Below, piece after piece: positions 1 through 7,044 of a stretch of DNA of 35,416 nucleotides. The position numbers were made by a program, and so were the translations under genes. The notes below the pieces were generated by a model, which saw nothing but the letters and a program-made list of their open reading frames with translations, did no database searches and was not told the origin of the DNA. Within the stretch, counting starts at the first letter, position 1, and each line of letters starts with the position of its first letter. Source of the DNA: Actinomycetota bacterium (GTDB lineage Bacteria; Actinomycetota; Actinomycetes; Nanopelagicales; Nanopelagicaceae); NCBI GenBank assembly GCA_947451045.1, contig CANFXM010000011.1:1-35416 (forward strand), written 5' to 3'.

Positions 1-56
1 GTTGCAACTAGTGGAGCACCTTCTGAAGGCGCTGCATACGCTTTTACTTTTGTGAT
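1..56 (-). CDS. Probable NAD(P)-dependent alcohol dehydrogenase, N-terminal fragment
   Basis: Only the first 18 codons are in the window; the gene runs off the left edge. The reading TKVKAYAAPSEGAPLVA matches from memory the N-terminus of zinc-type NAD(P)-dependent alcohol dehydrogenases of the YahK/cinnamyl-alcohol type. No ATG, GTG or TTG is available in frame: a TAA lies four codons upstream of an ATC at 54-56. A clean Shine-Dalgarno AAGGAG (62-67) sits five bases before this ATC, at the right distance for a start. So either the gene starts at AUC or an ATG was lost or misread. The opposite strand is also open (ending in TAG at 67-69), but that peptide resembles nothing I know. The family call rests on a short stretch. 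Confidence 0.5.
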   Translation of the reverse strand, partial: MTKVKAYAAPSEGAPLVA

Positions 57-89
57 TGTGGCTCCTTAGGGTTGTTTAAAAAATTAGCG

Positions 90-178
90 CGGAGACGAGG
101 AGATTTGAACTCCTGAAGGCTTTTAGACCTTACCTCGTTAGCAGTGAGGCGCACTCGACCGGGCTATGCGACGTCTCC
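90..178 (-). tRNA. tRNA-Ser (GCU anticodon)
   Basis: The reverse strand folds as a class II tRNA with acceptor arms GGAGACG and CGTCTCC, discriminator G, a long variable arm, and a T-loop of type GTTCAAATC. The anticodon loop CTGCTAA carries GCT, which reads AGC/AGU serine codons. The 3' CCA is not encoded. The gene stands between the upstream permease and the alcohol dehydrogenase start. Confidence 0.95.
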
Positions 179-284
179 AAGTGGTGGCTGTAGTTTACAG
201 GCAATTGCGCGCCCTTTGCACCCAGCAAAGCCTCTCGTACCTGGGAAAGATCTGGCTTTGAACCTCGGGTGACTGTGTTTTATT

Positions 285-1166
285 TCAGTGGAGCAAGCGT
301 TTTCTGTTCAAGGAGATAAATCCAAAGGAGACCGCAAAAACGATAACTGCAACAGTAATTGAGATTGCGGATGAATAATTAAATTGAGCATTATTAAACG
401 CAACGCTATAAGCATATAAATTTGGTGTGTATCCATTTGATATCCCAGTTGTGAAGCGACTCAATATTGATGGCTCGGTATATAACTGCATAGCGCCTAT
501 CACCGAAAAAATTGTGGTGAGCAAGAGAGCGCCGCGGATCGCAGGAATTTTTACATATCGCGCAATTTGTATTTGATTTGCGCCATCAATTACTGCCGAT
601 TCAAAAGAATCTTTGGGTAGTCCTTGAAGTGCTGAATAGATAATGATCATGTTGTAGCCAGTCCAACCCCACGTCACCACATTGCCGACTAAATAAATAA
701 AGAATGACGTGGCAAAAAGGTTTGCAGAATGAAAACCTAGGGTATTTAGAAATCTTGGAATTGGCCCATGAGTTGCGCTAAACAGCACTCCCCACAAAAC
801 TCCACCTATCACTGATGGAACCGCATAAGGCATAAATGCAACTACTCGAAAAATTCTTGCCAACCGTGTGTTTACTAGATCTAATGCAAGTGCAGCAAAT
901 AGGGCAATACCCAGCATGATTGGAACCTGGATTAATCCGAAGATTACAACGCGTTTTAAGCCTTCAAGAAATAGAGGATCAGAAAATGCATGCTTGAAAT
1001 TTTCAAGTGGAGCGAACCTAAGTCCACCAACTAATTTAAAGGTATGAACGCTGAGGTAACCTGCGTAAACAAGTGGACTAAATAGAAAACCCACAACAAC
1101 CAAAATATAGGGAGCGATAAATAACCAACCAGTAATTGCTCGCTTAGAATTGATTGCTAGGGTCAT
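285..1166 (-). CDS. Carbohydrate ABC transporter permease, MalF/UgpA type
   Basis: This 293-residue integral membrane protein is one half of a sugar importer channel. About six hydrophobic segments are visible, beginning at residues 13-35. The cytoplasmic EAA loop that docks the ATPase reads ESAVIDGANQIQIARYVKIP, near residues 190-209. It is clearly paralogous to the permease at 6044-6946: both share PYAVPxVIG, the GYNMIIxY segment and the YSPN/YTPNxYAYxVAF motif. It lies 21 bases downstream of the aldo/keto reductase on the same strand. Its natural MalG-type partner is probably the gene at 2200-3036, which is on the other strand. The substrate is unknown; a hexose or galactoside is inferred from context. 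Confidence 0.9.
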   Translation of the reverse strand: MTLAINSKRAITGWLFIAPYILVVVGFLFSPLVYAGYLSVHTFKLVGGLRFAPLENFKHAFSDPLFLEGLKRVVIFGLIQVPIMLGIALFAALALDLVNTRLARIFRVVAFMPYAVPSVIGGVLWGVLFSATHGPIPRFLNTLGFHSANLFATSFFIYLVGNVVTWGWTGYNMIIIYSALQGLPKDSFESAVIDGANQIQIARYVKIPAIRGALLLTTIFSVIGAMQLYTEPSILSRFTTGISNGYTPNLYAYSVAFNNAQFNYSSAISITVAVIVFAVSFGFISLNRKRLLH

Positions 1167-1187
1167 CTATAAGTACATTCCTTGAAG

Positions 1188-2162
1188 TTACCAGGCGTAA
1201 TCTTCTGGAGAAGTTTTGTAACCCGGGAATATTTCATCGAGTTTTGCAAGGTGTGCTGGGCTCAAATCCACATCAAGGGCCTTGAGTGATTGTGTGAGTT
1301 GGTCCATTGTGCGCGGTCCAATAATTGGCGCGGTAACAGCTGGTTGAGCAATCAACCAAGCGAGGGCAACATCGCCAGGTTCGTAACCGATGCTTTCGCA
1401 GAAATTTTCATATGCTTCAATTTGTGGACGAAGTGCGTCTAACGCTTCTTTAGAGCGACCTTCAAGACGACGCTTCGAATCACGTTCTTTCTTGATGATT
1501 CCGCCCAAAATTCCACCGTGTAATGGTGACCATGGCAATATTCCAATTCCATAATGAAGTGATGCTGGAATTACTTCACGTTCAATGTCGCGCGTCAATA
1601 AATTATAAATAGATTGTTCGGAAACAAGCCCCATAAAATTACGTGCTTGTGCAGCACCTTGTGCTTGAGCAATATGCCACCCACCAAAGTTTGAACTTCC
1701 AACATAAAGAATTTTTCCTTGTGTGACTAATACTTCCATTGCTTGCCACACTTCTTCCCACGGTGTGGAACGATCAATATGGTGCATTTGATATAAATCA
1801 ATGTAATCAGTTTGCATTCTCTTCAGACTGGCATCTACTGCTCGGCGAATATTTAGCGCAGAGACTCCCTTGTTATTTGGCCAAGGATCCATCTCGCCAT
1901 AAAGTTTTGTCGCAAGTACAACTTTTTCGCGACGTCCGCCACCCTTTGCGAACCAACGTCCAATGATTTCTTCGGTGCGACCAAAGTTATCGTTCTTACC
2001 ACCATATCTATTTGCTGTGTCAAAAAAATTAATTTCGTGACCAAGAGCAGCATCCATTATTGAATGAGACGTTGCTTCATCTGTTTCTGGACCAAAATTC
2101 ATTGTTCCTAGACAAAGTTGACTAACAGTGAGACCGGTTCGTCCGAGATTCGTATATTTCAT
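1188..2162 (-). CDS. Aldo/keto reductase
   Basis: This 324-residue soluble NADP(H)-dependent oxidoreductase has the full AKR catalytic tetrad: Asp48 (FFDTAN), Tyr53, Lys86 (ATKLYG) and His127 (YQMHHID). The N-terminus, MKYTNLGRTGLTVSQLCLGTMNFG, is typical of actinobacterial AKRs of the sugar/aldehyde-reductase branch, and the length fits the family. The ATG at 2162 is preceded by CAGCAG and then TATATT (2169-2174), a -10-like box six bases from the start with no ribosome site, so the mRNA is probably leaderless. It is transcribed with the downstream permease. A role as aldose 1-dehydrogenase or as a reductase in the sugar pathway is plausible from context but not shown. Confidence 0.9.
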   Translation of the reverse strand: MKYTNLGRTGLTVSQLCLGTMNFGPETDEATSHSIMDAALGHEINFFDTANRYGGKNDNFGRTEEIIGRWFAKGGGRREKVVLATKLYGEMDPWPNNKGVSALNIRRAVDASLKRMQTDYIDLYQMHHIDRSTPWEEVWQAMEVLVTQGKILYVGSSNFGGWHIAQAQGAAQARNFMGLVSEQSIYNLLTRDIEREVIPASLHYGIGILPWSPLHGGILGGIIKKERDSKRRLEGRSKEALDALRPQIEAYENFCESIGYEPGDVALAWLIAQPAVTAPIIGPRTMDQLTQSLKALDVDLSPAHLAKLDEIFPGYKTSPEDYAW

Positions 2163-2199
2163 CTGCTGAATATATACCAGTTTCTAGTAGGCTCCAGGC
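2163..2199. promoter_or_regulatory. Divergent leaderless promoter pair, 37 bases
   Basis: The whole gap between two divergent genes is 37 bases. On the minus strand TATATT (2169-2174) is six bases before the aldo/keto reductase ATG. On the plus strand TAGGCT (2188-2193) is six bases before the permease GTG at 2200. Neither start has a Shine-Dalgarno. This is the geometry of leaderless actinobacterial transcripts. The -35 boxes, if any, would lie in the gap or in the opposite gene and are weak. Confidence 0.45.
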
Positions 2200-3036
2200 G
2201 TGGATCACCTCAAAAGGATTTCAATCTCCAGAAAAAGTAAAATATCTATCGCATTCTTTTTCTTCTTTGGAATCATCTATTTCGGGTTTCCTGTCTATTG
2301 GATCGCAATTTCAGCCACCAAATCAAGTATGGATTTTGATTCAACAAATGCACTTTTTTTTGGCCATACATTCCAACTATTTACAAATATTCAATATCTT
2401 TTTACAGCTTATAACGGTATTTTTCTTCGCTGGATGCTCAATTCAATTATTTATGCAGGTGGGGGAGCAATTGGCGTCGCGCTCATATCCGCTTTTGGAG
2501 GATATGCATTATCCAAATTAATCAATCGTGGCGCAACGACGCTTGCGGCAATAACTATTGGTTTGATTATGGTTCCAGCCAACACTTTCGTACTTCCATT
2601 ACTGGTTCTTTTTGCGAAAGTTCATATAGCTGGAACTATGTGGTCGGTTTTCCTTCCGACATTGCCTAGTCCGCTTGGGATTTTCTTGGTTAAGTATTAT
2701 GCAGACCGGCAGATTAGCGATGAAACATTGGCTGCGGCACGTCTAGATCGTGCGAGTGAATTACGTATATTTTTCACAATTGCTCTTCCGATTTTACGAC
2801 CAATGATTGGAACTGTTTTCCTTATTTCACTTATCGCAAATAGTAATCTCTATTTCTTGCCACAAATTATGCTGAATGAACCTACGCTCTACCCAGTGAC
2901 AGTTGGCATAGGCAATTGGTTTGGTGGTCAGTTTGCGGCGATTGGAATTTTTGTCGCAATCTTGCCACTCTTATTGGCATTCTTAGCGGTTCAAAGAAGT
3001 TGGGAAAAAGGATTGGTAGACGGTCAATACCGTTAA
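2200..3036 (+). CDS. Carbohydrate ABC transporter permease, MalG type
   Basis: This 278-residue inner-membrane subunit of a sugar importer has an N-terminal cytoplasmic tail, then about six membrane segments (first at 17-36). The EAA loop reads ETLAAARLDRASELRIFFTI, near residues 181-200. The usual EAA...DGA sequence is here LDRA, so the conserved Gly of the loop is Arg-Ala. It is paralogous to the permease at 5175-6047 (shared LNSxIY, SPLGxxLxKxY and the C-terminal QRxWExGL). The GTG start gives the same N-terminal length as that paralogue. It is the only plus-strand gene among its neighbours and its stop overlaps the beta-galactosidase stop by four bases. The partner is probably the permease at 285-1166. 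Confidence 0.88.
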   Translation: MDHLKRISISRKSKISIAFFFFFGIIYFGFPVYWIAISATKSSMDFDSTNALFFGHTFQLFTNIQYLFTAYNGIFLRWMLNSIIYAGGGAIGVALISAFGGYALSKLINRGATTLAAITIGLIMVPANTFVLPLLVLFAKVHIAGTMWSVFLPTLPSPLGIFLVKYYADRQISDETLAAARLDRASELRIFFTIALPILRPMIGTVFLISLIANSNLYFLPQIMLNEPTLYPVTVGIGNWFGGQFAAIGIFVAILPLLLAFLAVQRSWEKGLVDGQYR

Positions 3037-5171
3037 TTTTTTACAATAACTTGCGCATCCCAGGGTCCAAGTTTGATTGTTGCGCCAGCGGAAATATCTA
3101 CATTCGATAAATAATTTTTGCTAGCGAATGGAAATGAAACTTCATTAGCATCCCAGCTCCAGTTGAAGAGGAAAACTAGTTCTTTTCCGTCATGTGACGT
3201 ACCGCGGCTATAACGTATTGATTCAGAATTACTTTTCTTTGAAATTGGATCCTTATGAATGCTGCGAAGCCACTGAGCAATGTGACGACCTAGTAATTGA
3301 TCTGGCATTGTGCCGATATAAGTAACTCTTCCCTTTTCAAAAACGTTAGTAGCAACTGCTGCATAATCCTTAAACATTGGGTGGTCATACGTTGCAAGTA
3401 CTTGGGCTCCATCACTGATTAGAAGATCGGCCCAGCCAATGGCTTCGCCTAATACGCCCGAACCCATAGTGGAATCACTCGCAACGACCTTTGTGTTTTG
3501 TGACAGGTTAGAAAATTCGTCGTAGTGCAATCCAGCCGCTTTAGCTAAGAGTCCAGGCATAACTTCTTGACGAACGACAGAAATATCATCGGCATATCCA
3601 GTACGCGGAGTAAGAATGAGGTGTCCACCTAAACGTGCAAACTCCACCGCATAAGCCAAAGTCGCATCATCGCTTATATATAAAGCTGGTAAGCAAAGTA
3701 TGGGAGTTTCTTTTAATAAATCAGCTGGGGATTCTGGAAGTTTATGACTCCCCCGCAAATTAACGCCGAAATCTTGCGAGAAAAAGAGATCGTAGTAACT
3801 AGCGAAGAAACGATCGTAACTATCCGGGTCGCCCATATTTCCAACTTCAAATTTACGTCGAAGCGGTGGTTGAAAACCAAGAGCCCATTTACTGTCAGGT
3901 GAATAGATCATTGTTACTTCATTAGTTGGCCGCACATCAAGTAATTTGTTCTGCGCATCTTTGAGCATCGCACCAATTTCGGCGACAGAGTTATATGTGC
4001 GAGCAGGCGTGAGTGAATGGCCGAGAATTCCGCCCCAATATGTCTCTGTTCCGTACGGCAATGTGTGCCAATGCCAGTACTCCACCATATTTGCACCGCG
4101 TGCGACTAAACCAAGAACCACTTGCCGCAACTGCCCTGGAAATGATGGGAAGTAACCAGTTGCAGGACCGTGTCCCGTAAATGACGCATTTGTTTCTGTG
4201 ACAATAAAATTCTCTTGTCTAATGCCTCGTGCAATATCTGCTTGCACCATAAAACCCATTGGTCCGTGGTGGCTAATCCAGAATGGTGCCGGCAGCTCAA
4301 CATTTTCTACATTTAAGTCCGCTTCATAAACTGGATATTTTAAGCCATCTTGTGTGGCGTAATAAATATTGACCGCAGTCATATCTAGATTCTCAGCGAC
4401 TTTTGTAACATCTTGTGCTGGTCGACCAATTGAAATACAAGTGGTAACGAAATGATTCTTTGGAACATACTCGCGAACAATCTTCGCTTGCCATGTAATA
4501 AATTGTTCGGTCACTATCGCCTGAAAACGACGCCATTCCAAGTTATAACTATTGGAAGTATTTCCATCTGCTCGCCATAAATCATCCCATTCAGTAATTT
4601 CATGACTCCAGTAAACCAAGCCCCAACTCTTATTTAGGTTGGCTACCGTCTTATATTTTTGGGCTAAATAAAGTTTGAATGCTTGAAAGACGCCATCATT
4701 ATGTAGAACTTCTGTGCCCGGTTCATTATCCACTTGCCAGCCAATGACTGCAGGGTGGTTTGCATAACGTTCAACAATTTTACGAATCACGCGCTCTGAA
4801 TATTTAAGGAATGTGGGGTGGTGATAATCCATATTCTGGCGATGCCCATAGGGAATTGGTTGTCCGGTTCTACGATCTGCCAATATCTCTGGGTGTTTAC
4901 GTGGAAGCCACGGTGGCATTGCATACGTTGGCGTTCCGATGATTACAGAAATTCCTGCCGCATGGGCGGCATCCAAAATTTCTTGCATCCACTCTAATTC
5001 GAATATGCCGTCATTTGGTTCCCATGTCGACCACGTTGATTCACCAACACGAATAACACTGAGTTTTGCTTCTTGCATCAACGCCATATCTTGGGCCAAC
5101 CGCGGGGTTGGGTGATATTCGTGATAGTAAGCAGCCCCGTAGAGCGTTTGGCTAAAGAGGCTTTTGCTCAT
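3033..5171 (-). CDS. Beta-galactosidase, glycoside hydrolase family 42
   Basis: This 712-residue enzyme hydrolyses terminal beta-D-galactosides with retention. The TIM-barrel start YGAAYYHEYHPTPRLAQDM is typical of GH42. The acid/base is Glu150 in WQVDNEPG and the likely nucleophile is Glu326 in IVTETNAS. A beta-galactosidase trimerisation-type domain and a small C-terminal beta domain follow, and length is normal for the family. There is no signal peptide, so it acts in the cytoplasm on imported oligosaccharide. It begins three bases after the MalG-type permease stop and is therefore the last gene of the binding protein-permease-hydrolase operon. That makes a galactoside the likely cargo. 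Some GH42 members act on arabinosides or galacto-oligosaccharides, so exact substrate is open. Confidence 0.93.
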   Translation of the reverse strand: MSKSLFSQTLYGAAYYHEYHPTPRLAQDMALMQEAKLSVIRVGESTWSTWEPNDGIFELEWMQEILDAAHAAGISVIIGTPTYAMPPWLPRKHPEILADRRTGQPIPYGHRQNMDYHHPTFLKYSERVIRKIVERYANHPAVIGWQVDNEPGTEVLHNDGVFQAFKLYLAQKYKTVANLNKSWGLVYWSHEITEWDDLWRADGNTSNSYNLEWRRFQAIVTEQFITWQAKIVREYVPKNHFVTTCISIGRPAQDVTKVAENLDMTAVNIYYATQDGLKYPVYEADLNVENVELPAPFWISHHGPMGFMVQADIARGIRQENFIVTETNASFTGHGPATGYFPSFPGQLRQVVLGLVARGANMVEYWHWHTLPYGTETYWGGILGHSLTPARTYNSVAEIGAMLKDAQNKLLDVRPTNEVTMIYSPDSKWALGFQPPLRRKFEVGNMGDPDSYDRFFASYYDLFFSQDFGVNLRGSHKLPESPADLLKETPILCLPALYISDDATLAYAVEFARLGGHLILTPRTGYADDISVVRQEVMPGLLAKAAGLHYDEFSNLSQNTKVVASDSTMGSGVLGEAIGWADLLISDGAQVLATYDHPMFKDYAAVATNVFEKGRVTYIGTMPDQLLGRHIAQWLRSIHKDPISKKSNSESIRYSRGTSHDGKELVFLFNWSWDANEVSFPFASKNYLSNVDISAGATIKLGPWDAQVIVKN

Positions 5172-5174
5172 TAA

Positions 5175-6047
5175 TTATTCTTTAACCGCGCCTAATGAAA
5201 GGCCATTCTCCCAATAGCGTTGTAGGAATAAGAAGACAATAATCAACGGAATTAATGAGAGACCCGCCGAAGCGATTACGGCAACTTGGAATTCCGGATC
5301 GGCACCCGAACCTCCGTTGTAAGCACGGCCGTACCAAATAAAGAGTCCCACGGGTAAGGGCTGCAAATTCGTCTCGCTGAGCATGATCAGGGGTAGGAAA
5401 AAGTTATTCCAAATTCCAACAATAGAGAGCAATAGAACAGTTACAAACCCTGGCATAAGCATGCGCAAAGAAATTGATTTGAAGATTTTAAACTCTGTTG
5501 CTCCATCAATTCGTGCAGCTTCAATCATATTATTCGGAATTGACGTATCGGAATATACCTTCATCAAATACACACCCAATGGGCTAATAAGAGAGGGCAG
5601 AATCACGGCCCAACGAGTATTTACCAAACCGAGTTTCGAGAAGATGATGAAAGTCGGAATTGAAAGTGCAGCTGTAGGAATCATTACTGCCGCTAACACG
5701 GTTCTAAAAATTGCAGTTGAACCAGCAAATTTATACTTTGAAAAACCATAGCCGGCCATTGTGCATAAAAGTGCCGCACCAAGTGCGCCCACTATTGAAT
5801 AGATTAATGAGTTCATCAACCAAACTTTGTAAACTCCAGCATCGCTTGTAAAGACTAATCTGAGGTTATGCCACAGTTGAAATGACTTTCCAAACCAAAG
5901 ACCAAATGTGGAAAAAAGGTCTGTAACACTTTTTGTACTTGAGGTAATAACCCATATAAGTGGAATCAAGAAGTATGTTGAAAGGATAAGCATTATAAGA
6001 GTGAGTAAATTACTCTTCTTAGTCATGTAAAACTTCTTTGAACTCAT
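5175..6047 (-). CDS. Carbohydrate ABC transporter permease, MalG type
   Basis: This 290-residue membrane subunit has six predicted membrane segments (first at about 15-35). Its EAA loop reads NNMIEAARIDGATEFKIFKS, near residues 183-202, with the canonical EAARIDGA. It overlaps the MalF-type permease by four bases (ATGA) and is followed after three bases by the GH42 beta-galactosidase, so the three are translationally coupled. It would import the sugar captured by the binding protein at 7045-8394. The ATPase that must drive it is not in this window. Confidence 0.94.
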   Translation of the reverse strand: MSSKKFYMTKKSNLLTLIMLILSTYFLIPLIWVITSSTKSVTDLFSTFGLWFGKSFQLWHNLRLVFTSDAGVYKVWLMNSLIYSIVGALGAALLCTMAGYGFSKYKFAGSTAIFRTVLAAVMIPTAALSIPTFIIFSKLGLVNTRWAVILPSLISPLGVYLMKVYSDTSIPNNMIEAARIDGATEFKIFKSISLRMLMPGFVTVLLLSIVGIWNNFFLPLIMLSETNLQPLPVGLFIWYGRAYNGGSGADPEFQVAVIASAGLSLIPLIIVFLFLQRYWENGLSLGAVKE

Positions 6048-6946
6048 ATTAGCTTCTCCCCTTTACGGCTACCAATTAGTGTTGCAGCCGTTGCGACAAT
6101 TGCAATAATCAAACCAAGTGAGAATGAAATCGTTGCGGCGTAATTGAGTTGTTGACCCTTAAACGCCACGTTATATGCATAAACGTTTGGAGAATATTGA
6201 TCGTTAAAAGTTGTGGGAGCCAGATTCTGAAATTGCAGTGGTTCTGTGAAAAGTTGGAAGCTACCGATAATAGAAAAGATGAGCGTTAGAAATATTGCTG
6301 GGTACAGTTGAGGCAACTTAATTCGAATCGCGGTCTTAATCGCGCCGGCGCCATCAACAGCTGCTGCTTCATATAATTCTGTAGACAAACCCTTGAGTGC
6401 TGCATACAAAATAATCATGTTGTAGCCCGCGAATTCCCACGTAACAAGGGCGCTAATCGAATTCAAGGATGAAAGTTGGGTTGCGAAAAAGTTGACTTTG
6501 CCAATATGGAAATAGCCTAAAACGGTATTGAGAAAACCGTAGTTGTAACCATAAAAATATGACCAAATAATCGCGCCAATAACTGCGGGTACTGCGTACG
6601 GAATGAAGATTGCAATTCTAAAAAATTTAGGGAAACGAAGTTTTCCGCTATCAATAGCAAGCGCACAAAATGTTGCGATGATGAGCATTAGTGGGACTTG
6701 AAGTAAGAAATAAAGTGCCACACGAATAACTGATGAGAGCCACAATGGATCGTGAATCATTTTCACATAATTTTCAAATCCTACAAACTTGTTACCGCCA
6801 ACGAGACCCTTGTGATAGAGGCTTATGTATCCGGAATAAATCAAAGGGAAAATAAGAAGAGCAATAAAAAGTAGGAAGAAGGGAAGAACAAAAAATAGTC
6901 CAGTCCTCTTCGTGGATTTGAGACTGCTATTACTCATGGTCACCAT
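6044..6946 (-). CDS. Carbohydrate ABC transporter permease, MalF type
   Basis: This 300-residue channel subunit pairs with the MalG-type permease that overlaps it by four bases. Six membrane segments are apparent, and the EAA loop reads TELYEAAAVDGAGAIKTAIR, near residues 193-212. The ATG at 6944-6946 has no clear Shine-Dalgarno. A second in-frame ATG at 6937 (MSNSSLKS) is an equally possible start. Weak initiation here, together with the hairpin just upstream, would keep permease levels below those of the binding protein. Confidence 0.93.
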   Translation of the reverse strand: MVTMSNSSLKSTKRTGLFFVLPFFLLFIALLIFPLIYSGYISLYHKGLVGGNKFVGFENYVKMIHDPLWLSSVIRVALYFLLQVPLMLIIATFCALAIDSGKLRFPKFFRIAIFIPYAVPAVIGAIIWSYFYGYNYGFLNTVLGYFHIGKVNFFATQLSSLNSISALVTWEFAGYNMIILYAALKGLSTELYEAAAVDGAGAIKTAIRIKLPQLYPAIFLTLIFSIIGSFQLFTEPLQFQNLAPTTFNDQYSPNVYAYNVAFKGQQLNYAATISFSLGLIIAIVATAATLIGSRKGEKLI

Positions 6947-6990
6947 TTCAATTTATGTTGGTACTTGGTAGTTCTATTGCAATGCATAAG

Positions 6991-7033
6991 ATAAAAGATA
7001 GAGAGGGTTTAGACAACCCTCTCTATCTTTTAT
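6991..7033 (-). terminator. Perfect 19-base-pair stem-loop between binding-protein and permease genes
   Basis: Bases 6991-7009 and 7015-7033 are exact reverse complements, separated by the five-base loop 7010-7014. On the transcribed (minus) strand the stem begins 11 bases after the binding-protein stop and its 3' arm ends in a U-rich stretch (ATCTTTTAT). Such structures in sugar-transport operons act as partial terminators and as 3' stabilisers of the binding-protein message. The symmetric A/T flanks would let it work in both directions. Confidence 0.75.
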
Positions 7034-7044
7034 TTTTTATGTAC

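Noticed and set aside
1-69. Plus-strand open frame ending in TAG at 67-69, as the tail of a gene entering from the left.
   Set aside because: The peptide is unrecognisable, while the minus strand gives a dehydrogenase N-terminus with a proper ribosome site.
130-279. Minus-strand open stretch with protein-like composition (KPDLSQVREALLGAKGAQL) between the permease and tRNA-Ser.
   Set aside because: It has no start codon near its beginning and runs into the tRNA gene; no family recognised. A gene remnant is possible but unsupported.
5383-5751. 122-codon plus-strand open frame.
   Set aside because: Lies wholly inside the MalG-type permease gene on the other strand; no ribosome site or domain.
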